This document shows, one piece after another, positions 10,711 through 21,300 of a stretch of 64,000 bases of DNA. Under the pieces are notes generated by a model. That model had not been told where the DNA came from. It searched no databases and saw only the letters and a program-made list of their open reading frames with translations. Made by a program: the position numbers and the translations under genes. The stretch is from Closterium sp. NIES-65 (Eukaryota; Streptophyta; Zygnematophyceae; Desmidiales; Closteriaceae): contig CANXME010002454.1 in the NCBI GenBank assembly GCA_948144175.1, positions 1-64,000 on the forward strand, given 5' to 3'. Position 1 is the first letter of the stretch, and every line of letters begins with the position of its first letter.

Positions 10711-12180
10711 TTACAGAGGCAGCATGCCTGGCGGTGGCGGCGTGAGTTGCTGGAGTTGGCTCAAGAGGGCGTCAAAGGGGGAAGGGACTCCCTGGCAGAG
10801 GCCGGGGTGCGGGGGGTTAGCTTGGGGAAATGGAAAAAGGGTGGGGAAAGCGGTGCGCAGTGGGTGGAAGAGAGGGTAGAGGGGGCCTGACAGTTGGAGG
10901 GGATTGGGGCCCAAGGGGGGGGCGGGCTGGGGGCCGGTTGAGAGGGGAAGTGTTGGCGGGCTGTAGTGGAGGTGGGGGGGCGGGGGTGATGTAGTGGTGG
11001 GTGAGCAGGGTGTGGGGACAGGTGGTGGGCCAGAGGTGGGGAGGGCAGGGCAGAATTCCACGGGAGGTGGGGGTGGGCAGGTGGAGCCAAGTGGGGGAGG
11101 AAGGGTGGGGAACAGAGAGGAAGGGGCAAAGGGTAGTGGGTAGTCGGGTTGGCGTGAGCCTGGTAGCGGGTAATGAGAAGGTTGGAGGGCGGGGGGTGAG
11201 AACGTGGGAGGGCCGAGAGGGCACCGAAAGGAGGCGCTGTGGTAAATGCAGAGAAAGATGGGGGGCCGGGAAACAGGGGACAGAGGGAATTGGGGAATTG
11301 ATGAAGGGTGATACCTGCGGATGGGCGAGCCCCAGGGGGGAGGAAATATGGAGGGTGTTGGAGAAGGGGGAGACTGGGGGGGGTTGGGGTAGGGTGTTGG
11401 AAGGCACAAGGGGCAGGAACAGGGGGTGCAGAGGTTGGCTGGGGGAGGGAGAGGCGGTCTGGTGCCGCGGAAAGGCGGACGGAGGTTGGGGACGGCACAG
11501 CACAGGGAGCAAAAGCAAGGGGTGTAGACCCTGGCTGGGGGTAGGAACGGCAGCGTGGAGTTAGGGAGAGGTAGAGGGAGGCTGGGGTAGGTGGCTGGAT
11601 TGCGCAGGGAGCAGGGGCAGGGGGTGTAGAGATTGGATGGGGGTGGGAAAGGCGGCGTGGTGTCAGGTGGCGGCAGTTGGGTCCTCGGAGGGCCTGGCAG
11701 GGCATGATGCAGAGGTGCAGCCCACGCTGGATGCGGAAATAGCTGGGGGGGAAAAGGGAGGCTGGAGGGGGAGGTACGGCTCGTAGAGGTGTGGGGGACA
11801 GAGTGGGAGTGGGGAAGGCAGGAGGGGGGGTGGAGGAGGGACGTTGTGGACAGGGGAGTGGGGGAACATGCGGGTGATGATAGGGGGAAGCCGGGGGGGG
11901 GAGAAGGGGGAGGTGGTATGAAGTGGGCGAGGGTGACGCGCGGGCAGAGCGCGGCGGTACTAAGGGCAGGGAGACGGGGGGCTGGGGGGAGAAAGGCCTG
12001 CTTGGGGGCGTGGTGGGGGATAAGGGGAGAGTGGCGGTAATGCTGGTGGGCAAAAGGGGAGGGTGTGGTGTAGTATGATGAAACAGAATGGGGGGGTGGC
12101 GGACTGGATGGGGCCCTGGAGGGTTGGGAGAACAAGGTGTAAGCTGCCTTTCTGATTTTTCCTGGTTTTTTCCGATTCAT
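10711..12180 (-). CDS. Element A candidate ORF1, proline-rich (A1, open)
   Basis: This is an open frame of up to 489 codons upstream of ORF2 on the element strand. It ends in TAA at 10711-10713, two bases before the ORF2 ATG (TAAcaATG). The protein is extremely Pro/Ser/Leu-rich with no recognisable RNA-binding or zinc motif. The same ending (TPPPPGML..) and spacing occur in A4 (49617) and A5 (63394), which supports a real frame. The ATG at 12178-12180 (MNRKKPGK) is not conserved in A2-A4, so the true start is unknown. Because the strand is CT-rich, two other frames are also long; the coding status needs a substitution test. In many LINEs ORF1 binds the element RNA; that role here is inference. 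Confidence 0.45.
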   Translation of the reverse strand: MNRKKPGKIRKAAYTLFSQPSRAPSSPPPPHSVSSYYTTPSPFAHQHYRHSPLIPHHAPKQAFLPPAPRLPALSTAALCPRVTLAHFIPPPPSPPPGFPLSSPACSPTPLSTTSLLHPPSCLPHSHSVPHTSTSRTSPSSLPFPPQLFPHPAWAAPLHHALPGPPRTQLPPPDTTPPFPPPSNLYTPCPCSLRNPATYPSLPLPLPNSTLPFLPPARVYTPCFCSLCCAVPNLRPPFRGTRPPLPPPANLCTPCSCPLCLPTPYPNPPQSPPSPTPSIFPPPWGSPIRRYHPSSIPQFPLSPVSRPPIFLCIYHSASFRCPLGPPTFSPPALQPSHYPLPGSRQPDYPLPFAPSSLFPTLPPPLGSTCPPPPPVEFCPALPTSGPPPVPTPCSPTTTSPPPPHLHYSPPTLPLSTGPQPAPPLGPNPLQLSGPLYPLFHPLRTAFPTLFPFPQANPPHPGLCQGVPSPFDALLSQLQQLTPPPPGMLPL

Positions 12181-13290
12181 ATGAATTTCTTTTTTCTTTT
12201 CTTTTTTCCTTGAAGTTGTTTCCTCTTATTTCCTACGGTTTCCAGAGACAGGGCGGCCTCTGCTAGCTAAGCGCCGTTAGGGAAAGAGGTTAGGTGGCGG
12301 GGTGGCTAAAGCGTGCGTGTGAGGGGGAAAGGGGCGGTGTGAGCAGAGAGGTGACTATGAGGGTGGCGACGGGGTAAGATTACGACGTGTGGGTGGCATG
12401 CACGAGTGCGCGACGAGGCATGGCAGGGTGGGAGTGAGCAAAGGGGGAGTGGGGCGGCTTGTGTGCCAAACGTGGGCGGCTAAAACGCTCTAGGCAGAAA
12501 ACGCGCTTCGGGAGGCGCGCAAGGGGAGGGCTGTTTAATCGCTACGAACGTAGCGATTTCGCCTCCCTCCGCGCTGCCTTTCCCTGGCGGTGAGCGCCCC
12601 GTGCGCGGTTCCGTCTACGTCGCGGCTAGATTGAACGGGCGGGGAAAAAAAAAGAGTGCGTGACTAAGCGTGATAGGCGACGAGAAAGCGTGCTTGAAAA
12701 CGCGCGGCTCTTTGAATTAGGGTTTCGATAAAGAAGGGCGCACTGAAAGGGAAGGAAGAATGCTAACTACGGGCGGAAGCTAAGCTCAGTGACTTCGAGA
12801 GAGGGAAACCGCGGGAAGTGACTCGGTATTTGCTAATCGCTTCGAATAGCAAAGCCGTGGGCAGAAAAGAGCGGGGGGATAAGGGAGAGTGTCGAGAGAG
12901 GGGATGGGAGGGAACACCGTGTCTGGCGGAGTTGTGGTTGTGAGTCGCGCGCGCTGTTACACTCCACGGGCGAACTTCGCGTCAACGCCCCACCTCCCGT
13001 TACACCGGCTGCAGCGCGTCCGCAGCCTTCCCGCGATGGCGGGGTCGAACGAGCGGTTCAGTAACACCCCGCGAGTTCCGTTTCCGAGACTCCTGAGGGT
13101 CGCGCGCGAAACTCGCGACCCCCGTCCCGTCGAACTCGACAGTCGAAACTAAAAAACTAACCGTTGGAAACGCTTATAACTATAACATAAACAACTATCA
13201 CAATCACTTTGTCCTTAAGCAACTCGAAATAGTAGGTTTAGGAGGCTCCTTAGTAGGCAGCCATGGCTAGGTAAGCTAGGTCAAGGTAAG
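12181..13290 (-). other. Element A 5' leader (A1)
   Basis: About 1.1 kb of moderately conserved, non-repetitive sequence between candidate ORF1 and the element 5' end; no gene is seen. It includes a 9-bp-stem inverted repeat ATCGCTACG-AA-CGTAGCGAT (12538-12557), intact here and in A4 and decayed in A2 and A3, and the GGGTCGCG hairpin near 13092. It may contain the promoter or a 5' processing structure; I could not recognise one. Confidence 0.6.
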
Positions 13291-13355
13291 AGCGCCGGTG
13301 GGCGAGAGCAGTACTGGGCTGGGTGACCTCCCGGGAAGTCCCCGTATTGTACCCA
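13291..13355 (+). pseudogene. 5S rRNA gene, 3' half (right flank of A1)
   Basis: 5S nucleotides 55 to the end; the first 22 bases are the target-site copy of A1. It differs from the others near the 3' end (CCCCGTATTGTACCC instead of CCTCGTGTTGTACCC). Confidence 0.92.
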
Positions 13356-13884
13356 TTTATGCCCCTTGCTCGGCACGCGCCGGGGGAGGGGCAAGCGGGA
13401 AAAAGAAAGGACGATTTTAGCGCGTCCGATTCTTTCATTTTCGTTTTTTTGCCCAAACAACGACCCAGCGGGGTGGGGGGCCCCCGGGGAGGCTTGCCCG
13501 TGCGAAGAAACGCCCCGTGCGCACCACCGTTGGGCGGTTGGAAGCCGCACACGGTCGCGGGGGTGGAGAGCGGAAACGGGCAGCCGGGGGAGGGTGGGGG
13601 CGGTTGGATGGGACTTGGGGTGTACGGGGGGCAGGGGAGTTGAGGGGGCAAGGGGAGGGGCAGCAACGGGCAGGGGCTGGGCCAACTGAGGGCACGGAAA
13701 AGGGGCGGGCAGAGGGTGAGCAGAGGGGCGAGCGATGCAAGGGTGGCACCATAGGGGGGAAACCAGTTGCACGGAGGTGGGAGGTGAGGGGCGTGCGAGG
13801 GGGTGGGAAAGGGGCAGGGAGGGGCAGAATGGGAGGATGTACGTGGGGGGGGTGGGGGAGGGGAGTGTGCGTGTGTGTGTGTGT

Positions 13885-13931
<47 letters not shown>

Positions 13932-14860
13932 GGGGATTGAAGGGTGGGAGGGGGGCTGGTCGTGGGGATGGGCTGATGGTGGTAAGAGGGCAGCAGGGAT
14001 GGGGAGAAGGGAGCGTAACGAGGGGAGAGCAAAGGGCAGGGGGGGAGGAAGGGAGGGGCAGGGAGGGAAGAGGCTGAACGTACAAAGGGGGGAAACGAGG
14101 GGCATGGATGATAGGAAACGAGGGCAGGGGTGTGGGAAATCAAGGGCAGGGAGGAGAGAAGCAATGGGTGAGGGGAAAACAAGGGAGGGGCAGACGGGGG
14201 GCAGGGAGGGAAGAAACGTGGGGCAGGGAGGGGAGAAGCCAAAGACAGGGGCATGGGCAGGCGGGGGCAGGGAGGGAGCAAAGGAGAGGCACGGGGAAAG
14301 AAAGGGAGGCGCGGGGAGGGGAGAAACCGGGCGTGGGGGGGGCGGAAAATGAGGGGCAGGGCGGGGAGGAGGGAGGGGCAGGGAGGGGAGAAGCTGAGCA
14401 CACGGAGGGGGGAAAGGTGAGGCAGGGAGGTAGGAAGCCAAGGACAAGGGGGGGGAGAGTGGGGGGGGCAGGGAGAGGGGGGAGGTGGGGAGCGGGGAAA
14501 GGCGGCAAGGGGCAGGGAGGGGAGAAACCAAGCATAGGGGGGCGAGATACGAGGGGCAGGGTGCGGATTGAGGAGGGGCAGGGAGTGGAGTGGGTCGGCG
14601 AGGGGAAGGAAGAGGCGTGCAGCAGAGGAGGGGAGGGGGGAGGAGAAGGTAAAGGAGGGGAGCGCACGGGCGGGGAGGAGCGAATGGCGGGCGGTGGGAA
14701 ACGGCGAGGGGGGGCAGGGAGGGTCAAAAGAGGCGGCAAGGGAGCGGGCACGCGGAGGGTAGGGGCGGGGGGAGCGGATGGCATGAGGGGGCAGGGGGTG
14801 TGACTATGAAGGGGGGGACCCGGGCAAGGGGTGTGTAGCGGTCGGGGCACGAGGTTGACG
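13356..14860. repeat. 5S rDNA intergenic spacer, unit 1-2
   Basis: A 1.5-kb G-rich spacer, aligned to the spacer at 750-2268 with few differences. No gene is supported; long frames on both strands are composition artefacts. Confidence 0.85.
13865..13926. repeat. (GT)n(GA)n microsatellite in spacer
   Basis: Compound dinucleotide tract at the position homologous to 1260-1326. Confidence 0.95.
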
Positions 14861-14936
14861 TGGTACGATCATACCTCGGCTACTACGCCGGATCCCATCA
14901 GAACTCCGAAGCTAAGCGCCGGTGGGCGAGAGCAGT
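14861..14936 (+). pseudogene. 5S rRNA gene, 5' half (left flank of A2)
   Basis: Nucleotides 1-76 of 5S; interrupted after GAGAGCAGT by the 3' end of A2. Bases 14915-14936 are repeated at 24758-24779. Confidence 0.93.
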
Positions 14937-15300
14937 TATTCATTAATAGGGGAAGAGAAAATACAAGCCGAATATAATGGTTTTTCCAAGACTAGGAAAT
15001 TTCGACATAGCCTTATCGCTATGAGGACGGTATATATATTTTGTAGGAAAAGGGGGAAAGAAAGGAAAGGAAGGAAGGATGAAGGAGTAAGAAGAAGTGG
15101 TAGGGAAAAGAAGAGAAGGGAGAAGAGGGTGGTAGGAAGAGAAGGGAAGGATAGAAGAAGGGAACAGAAAGAGGGAGGTGGGAAGAGAAGAGGAGAGAGG
15201 GAGAGAGACTAAGGAGGAGGAAGCACCAAAGGACCAAAACACGGCAGCAACCCGCACGACCGCACGGGCACAGCGTTTCAAGCACAGCCACTATTGTTTT

Positions 15301-18300
15301 TTACACATATGCATCATATATATACTGCATATCAGCCACACTCTCGAAGCACCCTGTGACGTGGTGCCAAGTACCCTGCCCCGCACCTAGTGGGACTGGT
15401 GCGGGCATCCACCCGTCGTCGGATCCCCCTAACTGCCGCACCGCATGCTGGATCATGCATTGAGCCTGCGCGCGCTGCAGTGCAACGGAGAGGCGTGTAG
15501 TGAGTCCTGCCTCAAATATCCGTGCCGATCCGTCATCCCCCCCACCTCTATCCCTCCTCCGCTGTGCTATCCTCTTTGCGCAGAGCCCCAGGAACTGACT
15601 CAGCGGCTCACTCAGAAGGCCAAAGGTCTCCGCCACGCACGCGTAAAAGTGTGGTGCCGGCTGCAGCCCCTCTAAGTGCGGCCCCCAGTGCCGCAACTTC
15701 TCCTGCACCCGTCTAGCTGATGCCACTCCAATCTGTGTGGGGGTCGCCCGTCTCAGCTGCACGTTCCCCTCCCGCTGTGGATCCGCTATGGAGACATCCA
15801 CAAGAACCATCAGACCCTGGCCAACGTCGCGGCAGGTGAGGTCTGGGATGCGGGAGGCGGTGCCTACACGGCCTGTGCGTCCGACTGGTCCCTGCTGTTG
15901 CGCTGGCTGCTGCCCTGTCTGGTCCCTTGGTGCCTCCTCTCCGATCGTCTCTCTCCCCCTCTCCTCTCCTCCATCCACCTGTCCTCTCCCCTCCCCCTCT
16001 CTACCCTCCCCCAACCCTCCCGACCCCCCTGCTCCATCCCCTGCTGCCTCTCTCACTCCCTGGCCCTCCCCTCCCAATCCCGCTGCCCCTCCTGTACCTC
16101 CGTCCGCTCTCTGCTGCTCCCGCCCCTGCCCCTGAGGCCGAACCTGGAGGCGCGGCGCCCTGGGCCCGCGGCCTCCACTGGCTTTCCTGCTGCTGCCTGT
16201 GCCGTCTCCCCTCCCCGTTCTGGCCCGTCTGCTCCCCCTGCCGTCCCCTCCGCCCACCTATCCCTCGCTCCACCTGACCCCGCAGCTGGTGCTGTCCCCA
16301 CTGTCCCCCGCCACCCGGCTGTCCCGCCTCGCCTCTCTGCTCCCCCGGTCCCTCAGCCCGCGTCCCCTCTCCCACCACTGGCTGTCCCAGTAGTCTCGCT
16401 CGAGCCGCCTCCAACTGTGTGAACAGCGTAGAGTCCTCCACCTTTACCGCGAAGCCCGCCTCGACCGCAAAGTCTCGAAGCATGTACTTCACCGTGTCGT
16501 GGATGGTAGTGGCGACCCCGTAGCGCGGGCACCGAACCGCGTGATGAGGCACCGTCATGTCGTCAATCGCCTGTCCGCAGGAGCACTGACCTGCAAGGGC
16601 TAACTGGGGGATAGGGAGACCGAGACGAGAAGATGAAGCCGCCTGCCACAGCGCCTCCGGGATGCGCAGTGGGTCAGCGTACGGCACCGACGTCAACCAC
16701 GCCCCTGCACCTCCGCCCTGAAGGGAAGTCAAACGGGCAAGGTGCAAGGGAGAGGCGTGACGGGCACGCACGGCCTCCAAGGCCTGCGCCTCCAGAAGAC
16801 GGCTCGCTCCTGCAAAAAGGGAATCGGGGGAGGCAGAAGCGCAAGAGGGCCAGGGGGGAAGGAGAGAGAGAACGTCGGGTGGGAGACCCTCTAGCGCCGT
16901 CTGCAGAGCCCGGTCGATCTGCTCTGGCTCACCTGAAGCGAAGCTCTGCCGAAACACCTCGCCACACGCAGGGAGAGAACAGAGAATGGGAGCACACTGC
17001 ACCCAGGAGCACACGAAACTCACCGGGGCGATGCGTGCCATGCGACGAATGCCAAAACCCCCGAGACGGATGGGGAGGAAGATCTGGTCTAGGGCGGCCT
17101 CTCGGACGTCCTCGCGACAAGCCCAGGTCCGTGAAGCTAAAAGCTGCTGGAATGTCTCTCCCAGGCGTGCGTCCCACCGTGTAAAACTAGAGATCACTGC
17201 GGGCGAAGGAGGGACGGTCCTCGACAGGTACTGCGGACGAGTGCTGACACACGCCGACAGAAGGCGGGCAGCTGTCTGGGGCTGGCGCAACCTCGGAAGC
17301 CAAGGTAGCACCCGCCCCATCCTCTCGAGACGATCCGGGAGACTCTGCTCCACAAACGAAACGGTGCCTACTGGTACGCCTGTCACGGTGAGCCCTCGGC
17401 GTGCGACCTCGACCCCTAGGCCCGTGAAGGCCTCCAGATCCCTGGACAGAAAGGACTCTGTCTGGTAGACGAGGCACTTGTGCGGCTGGGCTGCAAGGCC
17501 CATCTCGCCCAAGCGCCTCACGATCTCGGCAAAGTGGTGCAGCACCCTGTCTGGGGGACCTAGCACGTACGTGTCATCGGCGTACGACCAGAGCTGGACA
17601 TCCCCCTCCACCAGAACCGGCTCCAAAGCAAGACGCTGTGTCAGAGCGTACAAGAAGGGGCTGAGAGGGTCTCCCTGGCGAGTGCCCCGCTCCGAGTGCA
17701 TCGTGACCACTCCCGTGCCTGACCTGTAGTGGAGATCCGAGGGCGTCCCGTAGAAGAGGCCGATGAAGGGGATCAGGCACTGAAACTCCGGGCTGGCCTG
17801 CAATGCCTGGAACATCCAGTCTCGGTGGAAGGAGTTAAAGGCATTCGCCACGTCTAGCTGTAGGACCACCCAGTCTGGGTGGTCAGCCAGAGCGCGGCGG
17901 ACGCCTCTAACTACGACCTCTGTCCCGCACGTAACCCCCACCCCAAACTGCTGTGACGCCAAGAAGACCCTCGCCATCTGGTCACGCAGCTGGAGACAGA
18001 CTGCACGAGAAAGAATGCGGACCAAAACCTCGCCGATGGCAATCGGCCGAACATCCATGTTCGACTTCGCCAGAGCCACGAGGGTGGAAGACGCTAGCAA
18101 GGAGCGCGTAGCTGGAGCGCAACGGCCTCGGAGCCACTGCTGGTACACGGCCAGGAGGAAATGGAGACTCTGAGGGAAAGCTAGGAAAGTGTCTCGCAGG
18201 TGCTCAGCGACCCAACCGGACGGTCCTCCCGAAGAGCCCCGCGGAGCTGTGAAAATCGCGTGGCGTAAGTGATCCACCGAGAGCACGAGAGGGGACCCCT

Positions 18301-21300
18301 GGAAGCCAGACTGCCAAGCTGGGGTCGGCCTCTCCGCGTTGGGGTGCTTCGACTGCAGGCGCTGTATCGTCCCCTGTGTATCTGGGGCTGCCTCCGCGGA
18401 CTCGAGAGCCGCGCACGCCCGTGAGGTCTCATTGCACGCTGCCAGACGAAGGCAACGTGCAATGCGGCGCTCATCTGCTGTAGAGGGATCGGTGGCGGTG
18501 CGTGACCGGTGACCTGTGCGCCGAGGAAGGGGTGTGCGACGGCCTAGTGCATCTGAGACTAGCTCAGCCCACTCACCTCGACCAAAGCGGGAGATGCGCG
18601 TTGCAATGGCAGCCGTGTGCGAGCGGTCGGGTGGCGTCGCTGGAACAAGGAAAAGAGTCGGCGCTGCAGCGAGGAGGAAGGTAGGGCCAGCAGCCTCCGG
18701 GTCCTGGGCAATGCGGACTAGGATCGCACTGAGGACGTCGAGATATCCTCCGCGGACCCTCTCCGGGATACGTCGGAGAGGGCGTGCGTGGATACGCTCG
18801 GGCGAGAAGTACTCTGTCCAGTCCACCGATTCGAGCGTCTGCCACTGTGCGTCGGTGAACTGTATCCCGGTCGCACGGGGCTGTGAGAGGGAAGGGATGA
18901 TCGAGGCGGTGTCCTGGGCAGCCTGCGCCCTGCGAGCCGCGTCCGCAGGATGGCAGAAGGGAATGTGGTGCTGGAGCGCGCGTCGGTTCGCGAGAGAGCT
19001 CCTGCAGGTGGGGCAACTCACGACCTGGTCGGGTGATGTCGCCGTGTCGGCGGGGTCAATCGGGGCCGTGGCGTCGGAACTGGCTGTAGAGGGGACCCCG
19101 TGGGCGGCCTGAGCTCCGAGAGGATCGCCTGGGATGAGGGGAGGAGACGACTCACCAGCCCCGTGCATGGGGGGTGTCAGCGAAGATAGAGGTGGTGTCG
19201 CACAGGATAGGGCCGGGCCTCGTGCCGGTACCGGTGTCGAAGCTGGGGACGGGGGACGTGGAGGTGAGCCTGAAGTGTGTGCCGTGGTGTGCTCCTGCCC
19301 CTCGGCGGGGTGCGGTTCAAGTGACGGCTCTGCTACCCCAGGCGGAGGGGTCTCGGTAGGGGCGGATGCCTCATCCCTACTGCTGGTGACCTCCTGCGCC
19401 ACGGGGTGAACGGGGGGAGGCGCCACCCCATCTAGGTGCGCGTGACACGGCCTCAGAACCTGGTCCGTCTCCATTGGGGTCGGGAGTGACGCGCCTGGCT
19501 GAGTGGCGGGGGGGAGAAAAGAAGGGACAGACCGGGTGACCTCCGCATACGTCCGCGTCCGGTCCTGTGGGACTGGAAGGGTGGGGGCAGCCGGAGAGCT
19601 GCTCGGGCGGTGTATCGCCAGCAAATCTGAAATGCCAGCCCTCACCTCCTCTGGGGTCTCGAAGACCTGCCTGCCTGTAGGTGAGAGTAGGAGGGCTGGC
19701 AGGGTAGAGGGTGGGGTGGGGCTTGCTGGCTGAGCGGAGCTCAGGTGTGGACCCTGCCCTAGAAGGCCCCCTTGGCCCTCCCCAATCACCATGGGTTGCG
19801 GTAGGGGGTCGTCGACGTGGAAGGGGTGGGAGGGATGGGAGGGGGAGTCGGTGGCGTCTTCCATGGGCGCATCCCTCAACCCGACGGCCTCCATCCCAGT
19901 AGCGATCGCGGCCGCCGCCACCTGGGAGGGGGACACAGCACGAGAGGGGCAGAATGGGGGTGAGTGGGCTGGTCCGCTCCCATGGCCCTGTGGAGGTGCA
20001 GGAGCGGGGCGGGAGTGTAGGTTTGGTGGTCGGGCTGTAGAGGTAGGGCCTGGTAAGGGTTCAACGGGATGTGGGGTGGGGAGGGGCTCTTGGTGGGGGA
20101 GGGAGGGAGGGGGGAGTACGTGGGCTGACCCTCTGCCTCCTCTGCCCCTGTTCTTCCGCCGGCGGCCAACCTGGTTGTCCGCGCCTGTTTGTGAAGGAAG
20201 GGGGGGCTGTGGGGCCAAAGGGGTGGGTGGAGGGAGGATGGGTGGTTCGCCGGGCGGGGGGTGCTCTGTGTGCATCCCCTCTCTCCTCGAAACATCCCCC
20301 TCCGTGGGAACAGATCGGGCAGGCTGTGTGTGGGGGGTGATGGCTGCCCAACGGGGCCACTCGTGGGGAACCCGGCCGGGAGGGGGGGTTGGAGGTGGGG
20401 GTCGAGGGGCTGGGCCAGTGTGGAGGTTAGAGCGAGGTACAAGCGGTGGGGGGAGAGAGATTTGTGTGGGCTCTGAGGTGGCCTCTCCTGTGGGCCCCTC
20501 TACCCGGGTGCCGCCGCTCCCATGAGCCTGGGGCGCAAGCCCTTGTGGGTGGGTCTCGGCTGCCTGGGGGGGGTGGTGTGAGGGGGGCAGCCTGTTGGGT
20601 GGGCGTATTGGGGCTGTGCGGCGACTCGGGTGGTTTGGGTGCCTGTAGCGTGTGGGAGAGGGATTTGGCCGCAGAGATGCTTCAACCTCCGAGATGTGTG
20701 TACTACCGGGTGGGGGGGGGCCTGGTGGAGGGGGGGGGTAGTGGGCCGGTAGGGGGTGGCTGGGTGTTGGTAGGGGTCGGGGAGCATGGCTCCTCTAGGA
20801 AGGCCAGAGCCCTGGCTGCTCCACGTGGTGCTCTAAGGAGCCCCTGAGGGTGGGGGCAGAGGTGTGCTGCCCTTGGGGGTGAGGGGAGGAGTGAGGGAAG
20901 GGGCGGGGAGGGGTGAGAGGTGAGAGAAGGGGTGCCCTCGGGTGACTCTGCTCTTGTCGCACCCGCGTGCTCTCCCGGTGGACCGCCTGCAACCGTGGGG
21001 TCAGGGGTTGGGGACGGAGAGGGGGGCTGGCCATGGAGCAACGTGGGGGTCGGGGAGCACGGCTCCGCCAAGAAGGCCAGGGCCTTGGCTGCCCCCCTGG
21101 ATACTACCGGGACCTGAGGGTGGGGGTGGGGAAGTGGTGCTCTTGGGGGTGGGTGGGCTGGGGGACGGGAGGTGAGGATGGGGGCTCCCTCGTGCGGCTC
21201 TGTCCTCAAGGTCTCCCCCAGCCCCTCCTTCGGTCCTTCTGCTAGCATGGGGACGGGCATGGGGGGTAGAGGGGGAACCTCGACGTGAGGCTGCAGGGGG

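Larger units (their letters stand above)
2345..13290 (-). mobile_element. Element A1, full-length RLE-type LINE in a 5S gene
   Basis: This is a 10,946-bp non-LTR retrotransposon in antisense orientation to the 5S gene. It is bounded by an exact 22-bp target-site duplication (2323-2344 and 13291-13312). There are no LTRs and no poly(A) tail. From the 5' end (high coordinates) it holds the leader (12181-13290), Pro-rich ORF1, ORF2 with RT and RLE, and a ~350-bp 3' UTR that is CT-rich on the element strand. The end-to-end match with A4 (10,944 bp) defines the full-length element. ORF2 of this copy is broken by several one-base indels. Confidence 0.93.

Noticed and set aside
13240..13290. HDV-like ribozyme at the element A 5' end, as known for R2
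   Set aside because: I could not see the nested pairings of that fold in the terminal sequence by eye. A covariance-model search would be needed; not claimed.
13250..14401. Minus-strand frames running from spacer through the 5S half into the element 5' end (ending LAYLAMAAY)
   Set aside because: They cross an rRNA gene fragment and a low-complexity spacer. The ending recurs only because the junction recurs.
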